Positions 5,818 through 13,169 of a stretch of 48,442 nt of DNA are shown here, one piece after another. The stretch covers positions 1-48,442 of IMG/VR virus record IMGVR_UViG_3300009285_012736. The stretch is one strand, 5' to 3'. Below the pieces are notes generated by a model. That model saw nothing but the letters and a program-made list of their open reading frames with translations. It was not told the DNA's origin and made no database searches. The translations under genes were made by a program, and so were the position numbers. The stretch is from a virus. How positions within the stretch are numbered: the first letter of the stretch is position 1; every line of letters starts with the position of its first letter.

Positions 5818-6860
5818 ACACACTCAGACACGGCGACAGGATAGATGGCCCGCAGCACCACGTCGGGGTCGTGAGCGGGATTCGGTGGGCCAGGGACGGA
5901 AACCCGTTCAGCTACATCGTAAGGTGGGACACGCTCAAGGGCTTGCTCGTGGTCTATGCCCCTGATTGCTTCAGCCCACCAATCGGCACCGGACACGCGG
6001 CGCGGCTTGTGGATGGCGGCGCGGTGTTCGAGCAGGCATCCAAGGGGCATCCACCGTCGAAGGGCGCCCTCAAGCGCACCCACACCCCCGCCCTGGGCCA
6101 TGGCACGTCCGCACGTCCGGCGTTCAGCGCGGTAGGCCCCGTGCCCGCCGCCGGCGTAGAGGGCACTGACGATGAGGACGAGGACGGCGCGGACGACCTG
6201 GACAGTGGCAACGGCCCGGGGCCGTCCACAAAGCTCGGCCGGCAGCTTGGATGGACGCCGGCAACGGAGACTGCATACCAGGAGGCCATCGGATTCCCTG
6301 CCCCCTACATACCACCAACCAAGAAGGATTCGTCGGTTTCGTGGGGTGGGAGGGGGTGTCGGCACTGGCAGGGACCCTTCATGGTGACGGACGGCTACGT
6401 CGTTGCCCTATCCGCCAGCATGGACCGACCGATGAAGAACGCCCCACCGCCCACCGACTGCGGAGTGTACCTGGCAACGTCCTGGATACCGCGGACGGCG
6501 CTACTGTGGACCAACGGGTCAATGGGGCGCCAGGCCGCGCCGGGGCAGGAGATTCTCGCGGTGGACTGGCCCGACAGGGGGGTCATTCCGCTTGAGGACC
6601 TGGACCGGGCGATTCGGTGGGCGTGGACCCGGATGGTGGAGGGCAGGTCCGTGGACGTTGGGTGCCAGGGCGGCCATGGCCGGACGGGCACGTTCGCGGG
6701 CGCCTTGCTGGTGTTCACCGGCATGGACACCACGGCGGCCATCAAGGCAGTCCGCACGCGCCACTGCTCCCATGCCATTGAAACCAAGGGCCAGGAAGCC
6801 CTACTCCACGGCTACGCACGGCTATTGGAAGCTAGAAAAGGGGGTGAATCGGGCGACTAA
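5814..6860 (+). CDS. Protein with C-terminal tyrosine-phosphatase domain
   Basis: GTG 5814 overlaps the previous stop (GTGA). The 348-aa protein has an N-terminal ~60-residue domain (RHGDRIDGPQHHVGVVSGIR, probably a small beta barrel), an acidic linker (DDEDEDGADD, about 119-129) and a C-terminal phosphatase domain. That domain has the WPD loop (252-254, acid Asp254) and the P-loop CQGGHGRTG (Cys284, Arg290), 30 residues apart as in protein tyrosine and dual-specificity phosphatases. The substrate could be a phosphoprotein, phosphohistidine carrier or RNA 5' end. Catalytic residues are intact. Confidence 0.85.
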   Translation: MNTLRHGDRIDGPQHHVGVVSGIRWARDGNPFSYIVRWDTLKGLLVVYAPDCFSPPIGTGHAARLVDGGAVFEQASKGHPPSKGALKRTHTPALGHGTSARPAFSAVGPVPAAGVEGTDDEDEDGADDLDSGNGPGPSTKLGRQLGWTPATETAYQEAIGFPAPYIPPTKKDSSVSWGGRGCRHWQGPFMVTDGYVVALSASMDRPMKNAPPPTDCGVYLATSWIPRTALLWTNGSMGRQAAPGQEILAVDWPDRGVIPLEDLDRAIRWAWTRMVEGRSVDVGCQGGHGRTGTFAGALLVFTGMDTTAAIKAVRTRHCSHAIETKGQEALLHGYARLLEARKGGESGD

Positions 6861-6907
6861 TCGGGAGGAACTGACCGAATCAGCACACAGCAGGGAGAAA
6901 GAGCACC

Positions 6908-7297
6908 ATGACCGCCAAGACTGACTTGACCGTAACGGCCACCGTCCATCAGGTCCAACCCCACGCCTTTGTCGTGACCTTCAAGAGCGATGGCGCGGCC
7001 CTCGGGACCAACGCGCCGAAAATCAGCCTGTCTCGCAAGCCCGACCACTGCTACTACCGAATCGACGGCCTCGAAGGGCACGACAGCCACTCACCCGTCT
7101 TTTCGTCGCAGGACAGCGCCATGGAGTACGTCGCGCGGGTCGAAGGCGCCTTCAAGGTGGCCCTGGAGGACTACCAGGGGCCGGTGTTCCCCCCTGGGCA
7201 CCCCGAGTCCGGTGTGTCCCTCCTCGGCTCCGCCAGCGCCGATGCGTCAGGCGAGGACAAGGAGGACAAGGAGGACGCGGAGGACAAGGAGGAGTAG
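6908..7297 (+). CDS. Hypothetical protein with acidic repeat tail, 129 aa
   Basis: ATG 6908 has GGGAGAAAGAG upstream. Residues 1-100 look like a small alpha/beta domain (YYRIDGLEGHDSHSPVFSS). The C-terminus is a Glu-Asp-Lys repeat (EDKEDKEDAEDKEE) encoded by tandem GAGGACAAG-type codons. Such tails occur on DNA-mimic and chaperone-like proteins, but there is no firm family match. The internal codon repeat could vary in length by slippage. Confidence 0.7.
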   Translation: MTAKTDLTVTATVHQVQPHAFVVTFKSDGAALGTNAPKISLSRKPDHCYYRIDGLEGHDSHSPVFSSQDSAMEYVARVEGAFKVALEDYQGPVFPPGHPESGVSLLGSASADASGEDKEDKEDAEDKEE

Positions 7298-7315
7298 GGG
7301 GACTGCCTGCGGCTT

Positions 7316-7353
7316 GGGAGCCCCCGGGCTTGACAGCAGGCCCGGGGGCTCCC
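7316..7353 (+). other. 14-bp intergenic hairpin without U-tract
   Basis: GGGAGCCCCCGGGC (7316-7329) pairs perfectly with 7340-7353 around a 10-base loop. It lies right after a stop codon, as a terminator would, but is followed by GGCCAGAAC rather than U residues. Confidence 0.6.
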
Positions 7354-7376
7354 GGCCAGAACACCAGCGGAGGGAC

Positions 7377-7541
7377 ATGATGGAAAATGATGAACGGACC
7401 GAGTTGCTCGACTTGCTCAGGCGGAGCTTTTGCTACCTGGTGAGCGCGGTCGAGAGCACGATGGACACGGACACGGACCTGGAGGACCTGGTGGCCCAGG
7501 TTGAAACCGCCCTCAAGTCCCATGGAATCTTGCCCGCCTAG
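7377..7541 (+). CDS. Small acidic helical protein, 54 aa
   Basis: ATG 7377 (or 7380) follows GCGGAGGG. The predicted protein (MMENDERTELLDLLRRSF to the end) is helical and acidic with no motif. The good ribosome site and neat fit between hairpin 7316-7353 and the next gene support it. The longer frame that extends upstream is only a shadow of the acidic gene. Confidence 0.6.
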   Translation: MMENDERTELLDLLRRSFCYLVSAVESTMDTDTDLEDLVAQVETALKSHGILPA

Positions 7542-7577
7542 CCCATAGGCTAGAGGGCGCCACAAGGAGAACCCCGC

Positions 7578-7985
7578 ATGGCTACCATAGGAGTCTCACG
7601 CCGCAGGCAGGTGGTCCTACACCTGGACCAGGTGGAGGCTACGATGCGGCTTCGGATGAACGTCTGCATCAGCAGAACCGTCGTTGACCCAAGTGTCCAG
7701 GAGGTACTGGACTACCTCCCGGACGTGGACGTGGCCGTGCTGCGGAAGTACAGCCTGAGCGACGGGGCCATCGCCCACGCCGCGAAGAACGCCGGCCTCG
7801 GACCGCCGCAACGGGTGTCACCGGAGAGGGCTACCGACCGCCGGAACGACCTGACCGCGGTGTTCGACACGGCCAGGCAGGCCGTGATGTTCGGCCAAAC
7901 CGAGCAGGAGCTCAAGAGCACCGTCGTTGGCGCCGTCGAGGCGGCCGAGCGGATGGTGAAGGAGGTTGAGGACCTCCTGGACTAG
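7578..7985 (+). CDS. Hypothetical protein, 135 aa
   Basis: ATG 7578 has CAAGGAG 10 bases upstream. The protein is largely helical, with a basic N-terminus and an acidic C-terminal helix (VGAVEAAERMVKEVEDLLD). No family is recognised. It is followed by an intrinsic terminator (8008-8045), so it probably closes a transcription unit, with some read-through to the helicase gene. Confidence 0.7.
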   Translation: MATIGVSRRRQVVLHLDQVEATMRLRMNVCISRTVVDPSVQEVLDYLPDVDVAVLRKYSLSDGAIAHAAKNAGLGPPQRVSPERATDRRNDLTAVFDTARQAVMFGQTEQELKSTVVGAVEAAERMVKEVEDLLD

Positions 7986-8007
7986 ACCACACCGGACCCC
8001 ATTCCCG

Positions 8008-8045
8008 CCGCCCCGGCATCGTCACCCCCGTGCCGGGGCGGTTTT
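8008..8045 (+). terminator. Rho-independent terminator
   Basis: CCGCCCCGGCA (8008-8018) pairs with TGCCGGGGCGG (8031-8041), followed by TTTT. It is one of the few hairpins in this operon that has a U-run. It separates the 7578 gene from the helicase gene. Confidence 0.8.
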
Positions 8046-8048
8046 CCG

Positions 8049-8066
8049 TTTGAGATAAAACCCAAC
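8049..8066. promoter_or_regulatory. Dispersed palindrome, copy 2 (TTTGAG-ATAAAA-CCCAAC)
   Basis: Each half-site has one change from GTTGAG/CTCAAC, and the core ATAAAA is intact. It lies between the terminator at 8008-8045 and the ribosome site of the helicase gene, a place where a bound protein could control initiation. Confidence 0.7.
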
Positions 8067-8082
8067 CCAGGAGAAGATTCTC

Positions 8083-9678
8083 ATGCCAGTTGACTATTGG
8101 GGCGGCCGGCTGGCCATCCGATTCCCATACCGGCCGAAGTTGGTGGAGGCCGTGCGGACGCTGCCGGACCGGACGTGGGACTCGAAGCACAAAGTCTGGT
8201 GGGTCCCCCTGGAGCTTCTGCCGGCGGTTGCCGAGCTAATGCCTGAGCTCGTCATATCCGCGGCTGCCCGTGACGCCTACCATCGCCTCCAGGCGGCCGG
8301 AGACGCTTCCAAGGCCACGACCGACGGGGTTATCGACCCAAACCTCCCTGGAGGGGTGATGCGGCCGTACCAGGCGGCGGGGGTCCGCTACCTGGAGGGC
8401 AAACGAGGCCGAGCGCTCATTGCGGACGAGCCCGGCCTCGGAAAGACCGTCCAGGCCCTCGCGTACATCAGGAGGCATCCTGAGCTCCGGCCCGTGGTGG
8501 TGGTGTGCCCCGCCATCGTGCGGGAGCATTGGCGCCGGGAGATTGCCAAGTGGCTACGGTGGGAGCCATCGGCCGTGGAGGTCTTGACCGGGAAGTCCTC
8601 GCGGCCGCTCACGACCCGCGATGTCTACATCGTCAACTACGACGTGCTGGCGAGTTGGCTTCATCGGCTTGTGCCGTTGGCCCCCCGCATCGTCGTTATC
8701 GACGAGTCCCACTACGTCAAGAACCGCCGGGCACAACGGGCTGCGGCCGTTGCCGACCTGGTGCAGGGGGCGGTGAGCGTGATTGCGCTCACGGGCACCC
8801 TGGTGGCGAATCGGCCGGATGAGGCGCTCAACCAGGTCAGGTTGGTCCGGCCGGACCTGTTCCCTTCCTGGGCAGCGTTTATGAAGCGCTACATGGGCGC
8901 GGAGAAGGGGGCCTACGGGTGGAAAGTCGGCCAGCCGAGCCACCTACAGGAGCTTGAGGAGCGGCTGCGCCTGCACCTGATGGTGCGGCGCCAGAAAAGC
9001 CAGGTCCTTGCAGAGCTCCCTGAGCTCCAGCGGGTGACCGTCCCCATGGGTGTGGACCTGGCCGACTACAACGAGGTCCTCGGGCCGCTGTTGAAGCGCC
9101 TGGCATCGAAGGCCCTGACAACCGGGCAGACCATTCAGGACCTCACCGAGCTCCGCCAGGCGGCAGCCAGGGCCAAGCTGGCCGGCACCGTCGAGTGGAT
9201 AGCCGACCTGGCGGACGCGGGCAACCCGATAGTCGTGTACGCGCACCACCATTGGGTGCTGGACCGGCTGGCGAAGGCCCTGGGAGCCCCCTGCCTGGAC
9301 GGCAGGACGCCGCAGAAGCAGCGCCGGGAGCACATCGACCTGTTTCAGGCCGGAGAGGTCCCTGTAATGGTGTGCGGCACCAGGGCCGTCGGCGTCGGAA
9401 TCGACCTGTATCGCGCGCAGGACTGCGTGACGGTGGAGTTTGACTGGTCGCCATCCGCCCACGTGCAGGCCGAGGCCAGACTGCACCGACTTGGCCAGGC
9501 CGGGTCCGTGACGAGCTATTACGTCGCGGCCATCGGGACCATCGACGAGGCCATGATGGCGATGTTGGATGCGAAGCAGGAAATGGCCGAAGGGGTACTG
9601 GGGACGGACACACCGGAGCCTCGCGTGTTGGCCACGTTGATTGACTACCTCACCAAAGGAGGCTCGAATGGAAGCTAA
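8083..9678 (+). CDS. SNF2-family ATP-dependent DNA helicase/translocase with HARP-like N-terminus
   Basis: The 531-aa protein is a complete SNF2 ATPase. An N-terminal segment (about 1-60, with WDSKHKVWWVPL) resembles the HARP domain of SMARCAL1-like annealing helicases. Motif I is DEPGLGKT (Lys121), motif II DESH (207-210), motif III ALTGTLVANR, and motif VI AEARLHRLGQ. Such enzymes translocate on duplex DNA, re-anneal single strands or remodel forks. In a virus it may act in replication-fork restart or displacement of host proteins. It overlaps the next gene by 11 bases. Family assignment is secure; exact role is inferred. Confidence 0.92.
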   Translation: MPVDYWGGRLAIRFPYRPKLVEAVRTLPDRTWDSKHKVWWVPLELLPAVAELMPELVISAAARDAYHRLQAAGDASKATTDGVIDPNLPGGVMRPYQAAGVRYLEGKRGRALIADEPGLGKTVQALAYIRRHPELRPVVVVCPAIVREHWRREIAKWLRWEPSAVEVLTGKSSRPLTTRDVYIVNYDVLASWLHRLVPLAPRIVVIDESHYVKNRRAQRAAAVADLVQGAVSVIALTGTLVANRPDEALNQVRLVRPDLFPSWAAFMKRYMGAEKGAYGWKVGQPSHLQELEERLRLHLMVRRQKSQVLAELPELQRVTVPMGVDLADYNEVLGPLLKRLASKALTTGQTIQDLTELRQAAARAKLAGTVEWIADLADAGNPIVVYAHHHWVLDRLAKALGAPCLDGRTPQKQRREHIDLFQAGEVPVMVCGTRAVGVGIDLYRAQDCVTVEFDWSPSAHVQAEARLHRLGQAGSVTSYYVAAIGTIDEAMMAMLDAKQEMAEGVLGTDTPEPRVLATLIDYLTKGGSNGS

Positions 9679-9916
9679 GGAGCGGCCCGAAATACCGGCG
9701 CTGCGGCGCCGGGCGGTGACCAGGAAACTGGCCGACGAGTTGGCCGGCTTCATCGCATGGGTCCTGGCGACTGAGGAGCGGACGCTGCTTTTTCTCGACA
9801 CCAGCCAGAACCTTCATGCCCTGGTGGATGAGTTTCTGTCCCTGGACCCGGCGGCCGAGGCGCGTGAGCGGGTGCTGCTGGAGGCGTACCTGACCCAACG
9901 CGGAGGTCAGGCATGA
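9668..9916 (+). CDS. Hypothetical helical protein, 82 aa
   Basis: ATG 9668 follows AAAGGAGG inside the end of the helicase gene, a better start than the upstream TTG at 9641. The protein is helical and acidic overall, with a basic N-terminus (MEAKERPEIPALRRRAVTRK). Its stop overlaps the next start (ATGA). Coupling to both neighbours suggests co-translation. No family is recognised. Confidence 0.65.
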   Translation: MEAKERPEIPALRRRAVTRKLADELAGFIAWVLATEERTLLFLDTSQNLHALVDEFLSLDPAAEARERVLLEAYLTQRGGQA

Positions 9917-10077
9917 GCAGGCTGTACGTGCGCCTGACGATTCGAGACGACATGGCCGACAAGGTGAAGGCCCTACTCAACCGGCGCGGAGGCCCCGACT
10001 GGTCGGCGCTGCCCAACCTGGTGCGCGCGGCGCTCCGGGAGTACCTGGAGACCCACGCGAAAGAGCTTGAGAGTTGA
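9913..10077 (+). CDS. Candidate ribbon-helix-helix DNA-binding protein, 54 aa
   Basis: The ATG overlaps the previous stop by 4 bases. The short protein opens with a strand (LYVRLTIRDD) and then two helices (MADKVKALLNRR, LPNLVRAALREYLETH), the order and length of an Arc/MetJ ribbon-helix-helix dimer subunit. Its TGA stop (10075-10077) lies inside a perfect copy of the dispersed palindrome (10073-10090). This makes it a prime candidate for the protein that binds that family, perhaps with autoregulation. Confidence 0.6.
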   Translation: MSRLYVRLTIRDDMADKVKALLNRRGGPDWSALPNLVRAALREYLETHAKELES

Positions 10078-10090
10078 GATAAAACTCAAC
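10073..10090. promoter_or_regulatory. Dispersed palindrome, copy 3 (perfect half-sites, core ATAAAA)
   Basis: GTTGAG-ATAAAA-CTCAAC. It contains the stop codon of the upstream ribbon-helix-helix candidate and ends three bases before the AGGAGG of the next gene. Confidence 0.85.
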
Positions 10091-10102
10091 ACAGGAGGAC
10101 CC

Positions 10103-10438
10103 GTGCGTCACTACCACCTGCGAAACTTGAAGGGTTCCGTAGTCGCCATCCGCCTGCGGCCTGATGAGCCCATCCCGCCGGACACGGCCTGGTCGCGGTG
10201 TAACCTCCCGTTCCGCTATGGGACACGGGGCACCAGGATACGGGCGGGTCCAGGAGGCGTCCACCCACACGCGGCTGTCGGGTACATGCAGCGGTCTGTG
10301 GGAAACCCCTACAACCACGACGGGGGGTGCATCAGCGGCGCCCACCTTGAGTCATACCTGCCATGGTGGACGAGGCCATGGTGGGTGCTGAAACGCATCT
10401 GCCTGGTGCGGTTCGGTGTGTGGACGACGACGAGGTAG
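10103..10438 (+). CDS. Hypothetical basic protein, 111 aa
   Basis: The start is set at GTG 10103 behind AGGAGG. The frame runs upstream through the palindrome, where it would read VEIKLN, but that is probably untranslated here. The protein is basic and rich in Arg, His, Tyr and Trp (WWTRPWWVLKRICLVRFGVW near the end). That C-terminal block could be membrane-active. No family is recognised. Confidence 0.6.
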   Translation: MRHYHLRNLKGSVVAIRLRPDEPIPPDTAWSRCNLPFRYGTRGTRIRAGPGGVHPHAAVGYMQRSVGNPYNHDGGCISGAHLESYLPWWTRPWWVLKRICLVRFGVWTTTR

Positions 10439-10487
10439 CCGGCTTTGGCGGTGAGCGTGGCGGGAGCCGCGCAGAGAGGCCACGACA

Positions 10488-10655
10488 ATGGAATGGTCCG
10501 CAACGGTAGAGGTCACGTTCAGCGTGACGGCAGGAACGGAGGAGACGGCTCAGAAGAGGGCCGAGGCGGTGAAGGAGTCCATTGTGGTCAACCACAAGGC
10601 CGCCGCTTGGTTGGGCGACATCGAGATTAGTGAGCCCACGGTCGAGGAGGCCTGA
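10488..10655 (+). CDS. Small acidic protein, 55 aa
   Basis: ATG 10488 follows GAGAGG by 9 bases. The peptide opens with a strand (MEWSATVEVTFSV) and continues with a helix and acidic end, like a single alpha/beta unit. There is no family match. It fits neatly between the previous gene and a hairpin at 10668-10694, which supports it as real. Confidence 0.55.
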   Translation: MEWSATVEVTFSVTAGTEETAQKRAEAVKESIVVNHKAAAWLGDIEISEPTVEEA

Positions 10656-10667
10656 CGCCCCTGTTCC

Positions 10668-10694
10668 CTGGTCCCGAGTTTGGCTCGGGACCAG
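10668..10694 (+). other. 11-bp intergenic hairpin without U-tract
   Basis: CTGGTCCCGAG (10668-10678) pairs with CTCGGGACCAG (10684-10694). It follows the stop at 10655 like a terminator but is followed by CCACGGTGG. Confidence 0.55.
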
Positions 10695-10764
10695 CCACGG
10701 TGGCATGAGGACATGAGGGCATGACCAAAACGCGGTCTAGCCTCTGGAAATAGGGTGGGGTATA

Positions 10765-11142
10765 ATGACGCCGATGGTCAAGCCACTGCGACGCACCCAT
10801 GACCGGGCGTCCATCCTCGTTGCCGACCTGGCGACGGAGGTTCTGTCTGTCCTGACGAGCCCGGAGACTATCGAGCGTCTCCGGGCTCGGATTCAACACG
10901 CCGGAGAGCGTGTGCTTTACGACCCCCACCTGGTCCTGGGGGTGTTCGCCGACGACCCGCCGGAGTTGGTCGAGGCCGTCTACCGGGCCAAGGCCTCGGT
11001 GCTCCACCCCGACAACCGTGCTACCGGCAACGCTGGGGCGTTCAAGGCGGTGAACACCGCCTACACCGAAATACTGCGGCGGAGGGCATCGAATGGCACA
11101 AGGACCGACCAGAGCGGAGCGCCGGCGGACCATGCGGACTAA
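10765..11142 (+). CDS. J-domain (DnaJ-like) protein
   Basis: The 125-aa protein ends in a recognisable J-domain: DPHLVLGV, then YRAKASVLHPDNRA with the essential HPD, then AFKAVNTAYTEIL. J-domains stimulate DnaK/Hsp70 ATPase, and viruses use them to recruit host chaperone for replication or assembly. The helical N-terminal 55 residues are unassigned. The ATG (10765) overlaps a TATAAT (10761-10766) that lacks a clear -35; a second ATG at 10774 is an alternative. Motif identity is strong; the partner is inferred. Confidence 0.82.
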   Translation: MTPMVKPLRRTHDRASILVADLATEVLSVLTSPETIERLRARIQHAGERVLYDPHLVLGVFADDPPELVEAVYRAKASVLHPDNRATGNAGAFKAVNTAYTEILRRRASNGTRTDQSGAPADHAD

Positions 11143-11491
11143 CGGCAGCATGACCCCGCCGGTGGGAACCGTGGTGCATGAGCTCGCGGCCGACACGACA
11201 CCATGCCCGAAATGCGGGAAGTCCGCCAGGATAGGGAAAATCCTGAAAGAGGTTGTTGGGGTCGTCAGACCTGGGGTGGTGATTCCCGGCGCCGGCCCGG
11301 TGGGCGCGCAGCCCGTGCGCTCGAAGGAGGCGTGGATGCTGTGCCTCAACTGCATGGCCTGCGCGCACTTCGTCGTGGACCCGGCAACCGGACGATGGAT
11401 GGAGGTATCTGCTCCAGCCGCCGACTCCAACGTGCTTCAGTTTCCCGGCATCCAGGAGACGCTCAGTGCGGATACCGACCGAGACTCGTGA
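11093..11491 (+). CDS. Zinc-ribbon protein, 132 aa
   Basis: ATG 11093 follows GGAGGG and overlaps the J-domain gene by 50 bases. Starts at 11132 or 11150 are possible. Two Cys pairs (CPKCGKS at about 38-44, LCLNCMAC at about 83-90) separated by a basic and hydrophobic loop make a classic zinc ribbon. The remainder is low complexity. It could act in transcription, nucleic acid binding or as an adaptor. No specific family is assigned. Confidence 0.65.
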   Translation: MAQGPTRAERRRTMRTNGSMTPPVGTVVHELAADTTPCPKCGKSARIGKILKEVVGVVRPGVVIPGAGPVGAQPVRSKEAWMLCLNCMACAHFVVDPATGRWMEVSAPAADSNVLQFPGIQETLSADTDRDS

Positions 11492-11945
11492 CCTGCTGAG
11501 CCCCTACGTGCCTGCGGATACCCCGTGGGACGTTGACGTGCGCCTGCGGGTCCCGCACAGCCTGTCCGCTGCGTTGCCATCGTCCAGGATACCCCGGCCC
11601 GTCATGGCGGTGACCGCGCGGTCTGAGGACCGCGCGCTGCTCGCCATCGGCCAGTCGTTCGATGGCGTGGTGGTCCTTCATCCGAGGTTCGCCGACCTCG
11701 AAACGGCAGCCGGGTTGTCCCTGCTCGGGCACGAAATGGTCCATCAGCAGCAGTTCAGCACCATCCCCAAGTTCCTGGCGGCCTACTCCGCGGCGGCGCG
11801 GGACACCCCCAAGGACCGTCCCTGGGAGAACCCCTTTGAGTTCCCGGCCTACGAGGCCGAGCGGAACATCTACTGCCGGTTGGTGGCGGATGGATTCCCG
11901 CCGGGCAACTGGACCCCACTAGGCGTGCAGCTTTGGGGATGCTGA
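11466..11945 (+). CDS. Zincin-type metallopeptidase-like protein, 159 aa
   Basis: GTG 11466 has CAGGAG about 8 bases upstream and overlaps the preceding gene by 26 bases. LLGHEMVHQQQF holds an intact HExxH (the Glu is retained, unlike the SprT-like protein), and a downstream NPFEFPAYEAE supplies a likely third ligand and substrate wall, as in DUF4157-like zincins. It may cleave host or viral proteins, but the target is unknown. It is the last gene before the terminator at 11947. Confidence 0.75.
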   Translation: MRIPTETRDLLSPYVPADTPWDVDVRLRVPHSLSAALPSSRIPRPVMAVTARSEDRALLAIGQSFDGVVVLHPRFADLETAAGLSLLGHEMVHQQQFSTIPKFLAAYSAAARDTPKDRPWENPFEFPAYEAERNIYCRLVADGFPPGNWTPLGVQLWGC

Positions 11946-11946
11946 A

Positions 11947-11990
11947 AAAGAACCCCCCAGTCCCCGTGGACTGGGGGGTTCTTTTTTTGC
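11947..11990. terminator. Strong bidirectional terminator
   Basis: A perfect 17-bp stem (11947-11963 with 11968-11984), loop CCGT, has an A-run on one side and TTTTTTT on the other. It separates the rightward accessory operon from the leftward virion operon. Confidence 0.95.
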
Positions 11991-11999
11991 CTTTTTCCG

Positions 12000-12017
12000 G
12001 TTGAGCTTTATCTCAAC
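12000..12017. promoter_or_regulatory. Dispersed palindrome, copy 4 (GTTGAG-CTTTAT-CTCAAC)
   Basis: Both half-sites are perfect. On the minus strand the core is ATAAAG. The stop codon of the methyltransferase gene (12008-12010) lies at its centre, next to the terminator. Confidence 0.85.
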
Positions 12018-12523
12018 ACCCTCATCGGGCGCATCGGCCTGGCGGAGATTCCGTCGTCCGTGACCTGGACCCATAGTCTGTGCTCGGGAGCAGCCCAGGC
12101 GATGAGGTCCCATCTACTCGGCACCAGGACAACCACCTCGTCGGCTACCCGCTGGAGCTCCAGGACGGCCCTTGAGCAGGCTTCCACCGTCGGGAGGTGC
12201 TCCAGCACGTGGGAGCAGAACGAGGCACCGAACATACCATCCGGGAACGGGATGTCCCTGACGTCCCCCAGGACGAAATGGCCCTCACCGCACGCCAGCG
12301 GGGAGATGTCCATGCACACGTCGCCATGTCCGTGCGCGGGGCTCTGGAGCAGTCTCCTGACCCGGCTGGTGCCATAGGGTCCTCCAACCACCAGCAACGG
12401 CTTCCCCGCGGCATCTGCGGCCGCCCTGGCTGTGATAAACCCCATGTCCCGAGCCCGCCGCTCACCGATAACCACCGCCAATTGGAAGGCTCCCAACGTG
12501 ACAGCGGCGAGCTCAAGCATCAT
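12008..12523 (-). CDS. SAM-dependent methyltransferase (class I), 171 aa
   Basis: ATG 12523 (or 12520) follows GAGGAG. After a hydrophobic N-terminal helix (LELAAVTLGAFQLAVVIGE) come a motif-I-like LLVVGGPYGTSR, an acidic strand end (VCMDIS), then GDVRDIPFPDGMFGASFCSH with VLEHL, typical of class I methyltransferases such as the UbiE/Methyltransf_11 group. The glycine loop is degenerate (VGGPYG instead of xGxGxG). It is the last gene of the virion operon. The substrate is unknown; DNA, protein and small molecule are all open. Confidence 0.75.
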   Translation of the reverse strand: MMLELAAVTLGAFQLAVVIGERRARDMGFITARAAADAAGKPLLVVGGPYGTSRVRRLLQSPAHGHGDVCMDISPLACGEGHFVLGDVRDIPFPDGMFGASFCSHVLEHLPTVEACSRAVLELQRVADEVVVLVPSRWDLIAWAAPEHRLWVQVTDDGISARPMRPMRVLR

Positions 12524-12540
12524 GTACTCCTCATAAACAG

Positions 12541-12571
12541 GGCGCCCCCGGGAGAGCATACCGGGGGCGCC
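12541..12571 (-). other. 11-bp GC-rich hairpin between virion genes
   Basis: GGCGCCCCCGG (12541-12551) pairs with 12561-12571. For leftward transcription it is followed by CTGTTTATG, a weak U-run, so it may partly terminate ahead of the methyltransferase gene. Confidence 0.55.
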
Positions 12572-12620
12572 GGGGCGGGGAAGTGGTGGCCGCAGGAGAG
12601 CCGTCCACACTCCGATTCTA

Positions 12621-13169
12621 TCACACCGCCAGGACGTCGAGGGAGAGTGTATCGGTGCCGAGAGCCTGGAGGAGAGCGCCGCTCTTGCTGAGTTGGAGCA
12701 CACCCGCCTGGAAGTGCTCGCCCAACGCGATAATCGGGCCTACACCCTCGGGCGTGGCGGCAGCGGCGTTGTCCACTCTGCGGAGCATCACCCTCACGTC
12801 GATGGTTATGGGTGCCGGCATTGCCTGGGAGTAGAGGAAGGCGATTGCCCCAACGGAGGTCGGACCACCACCCGGCTTGATGCTCACCACCGCCGCCGCG
12901 GTGGTGACGACCAGGGCACGTGTGGACATCTCCGTGAAGAACTTATCTTGGCCCGGGAGGGTCTGCACGAGCCTCTGCGGGCTCGGGAACGACGGCCTGA
13001 CGACTTCCAGCTCCATGTAGACGTCGGCGGCTGTGTCCCCGGTGTTCTGGCACTTCCACGTTGCGGTGAACTGAAGCCCCGTGGCGGGGGACGGGATTGC
13101 AACCTTCGTCCAGTGCGAGGCAACCGATGCCCGTCCAGACATCTCTCCGATTCTCAGAATCCTGTGCAT
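12621..13169 (-). CDS. Putative virion protein, beta-rich, 182 aa
   Basis: ATG 13169 overlaps the previous stop by one base. The long upstream extension of this frame is a shadow. The sequence alternates short hydrophobic strands (LQFTATWKCQNTGDTAADVYM, ITIDVRVMLRRVD) with little helix, consistent with a jelly-roll or Ig-like fold. There is no membrane segment. Operon position and composition suggest a capsid or vertex component. No family is recognised. Confidence 0.65.
   Translation of the reverse strand: MHRILRIGEMSGRASVASHWTKVAIPSPATGLQFTATWKCQNTGDTAADVYMELEVVRPSFPSPQRLVQTLPGQDKFFTEMSTRALVVTTAAAVVSIKPGGGPTSVGAIAFLYSQAMPAPITIDVRVMLRRVDNAAAATPEGVGPIIALGEHFQAGVLQLSKSGALLQALGTDTLSLDVLAV

Noticed and set aside
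10067-10102. N-terminal extension reading VEIKLN before the 10103 gene
   Set aside because: It is just the palindrome translated; AGGAGG and GTG 10103 give a better start.
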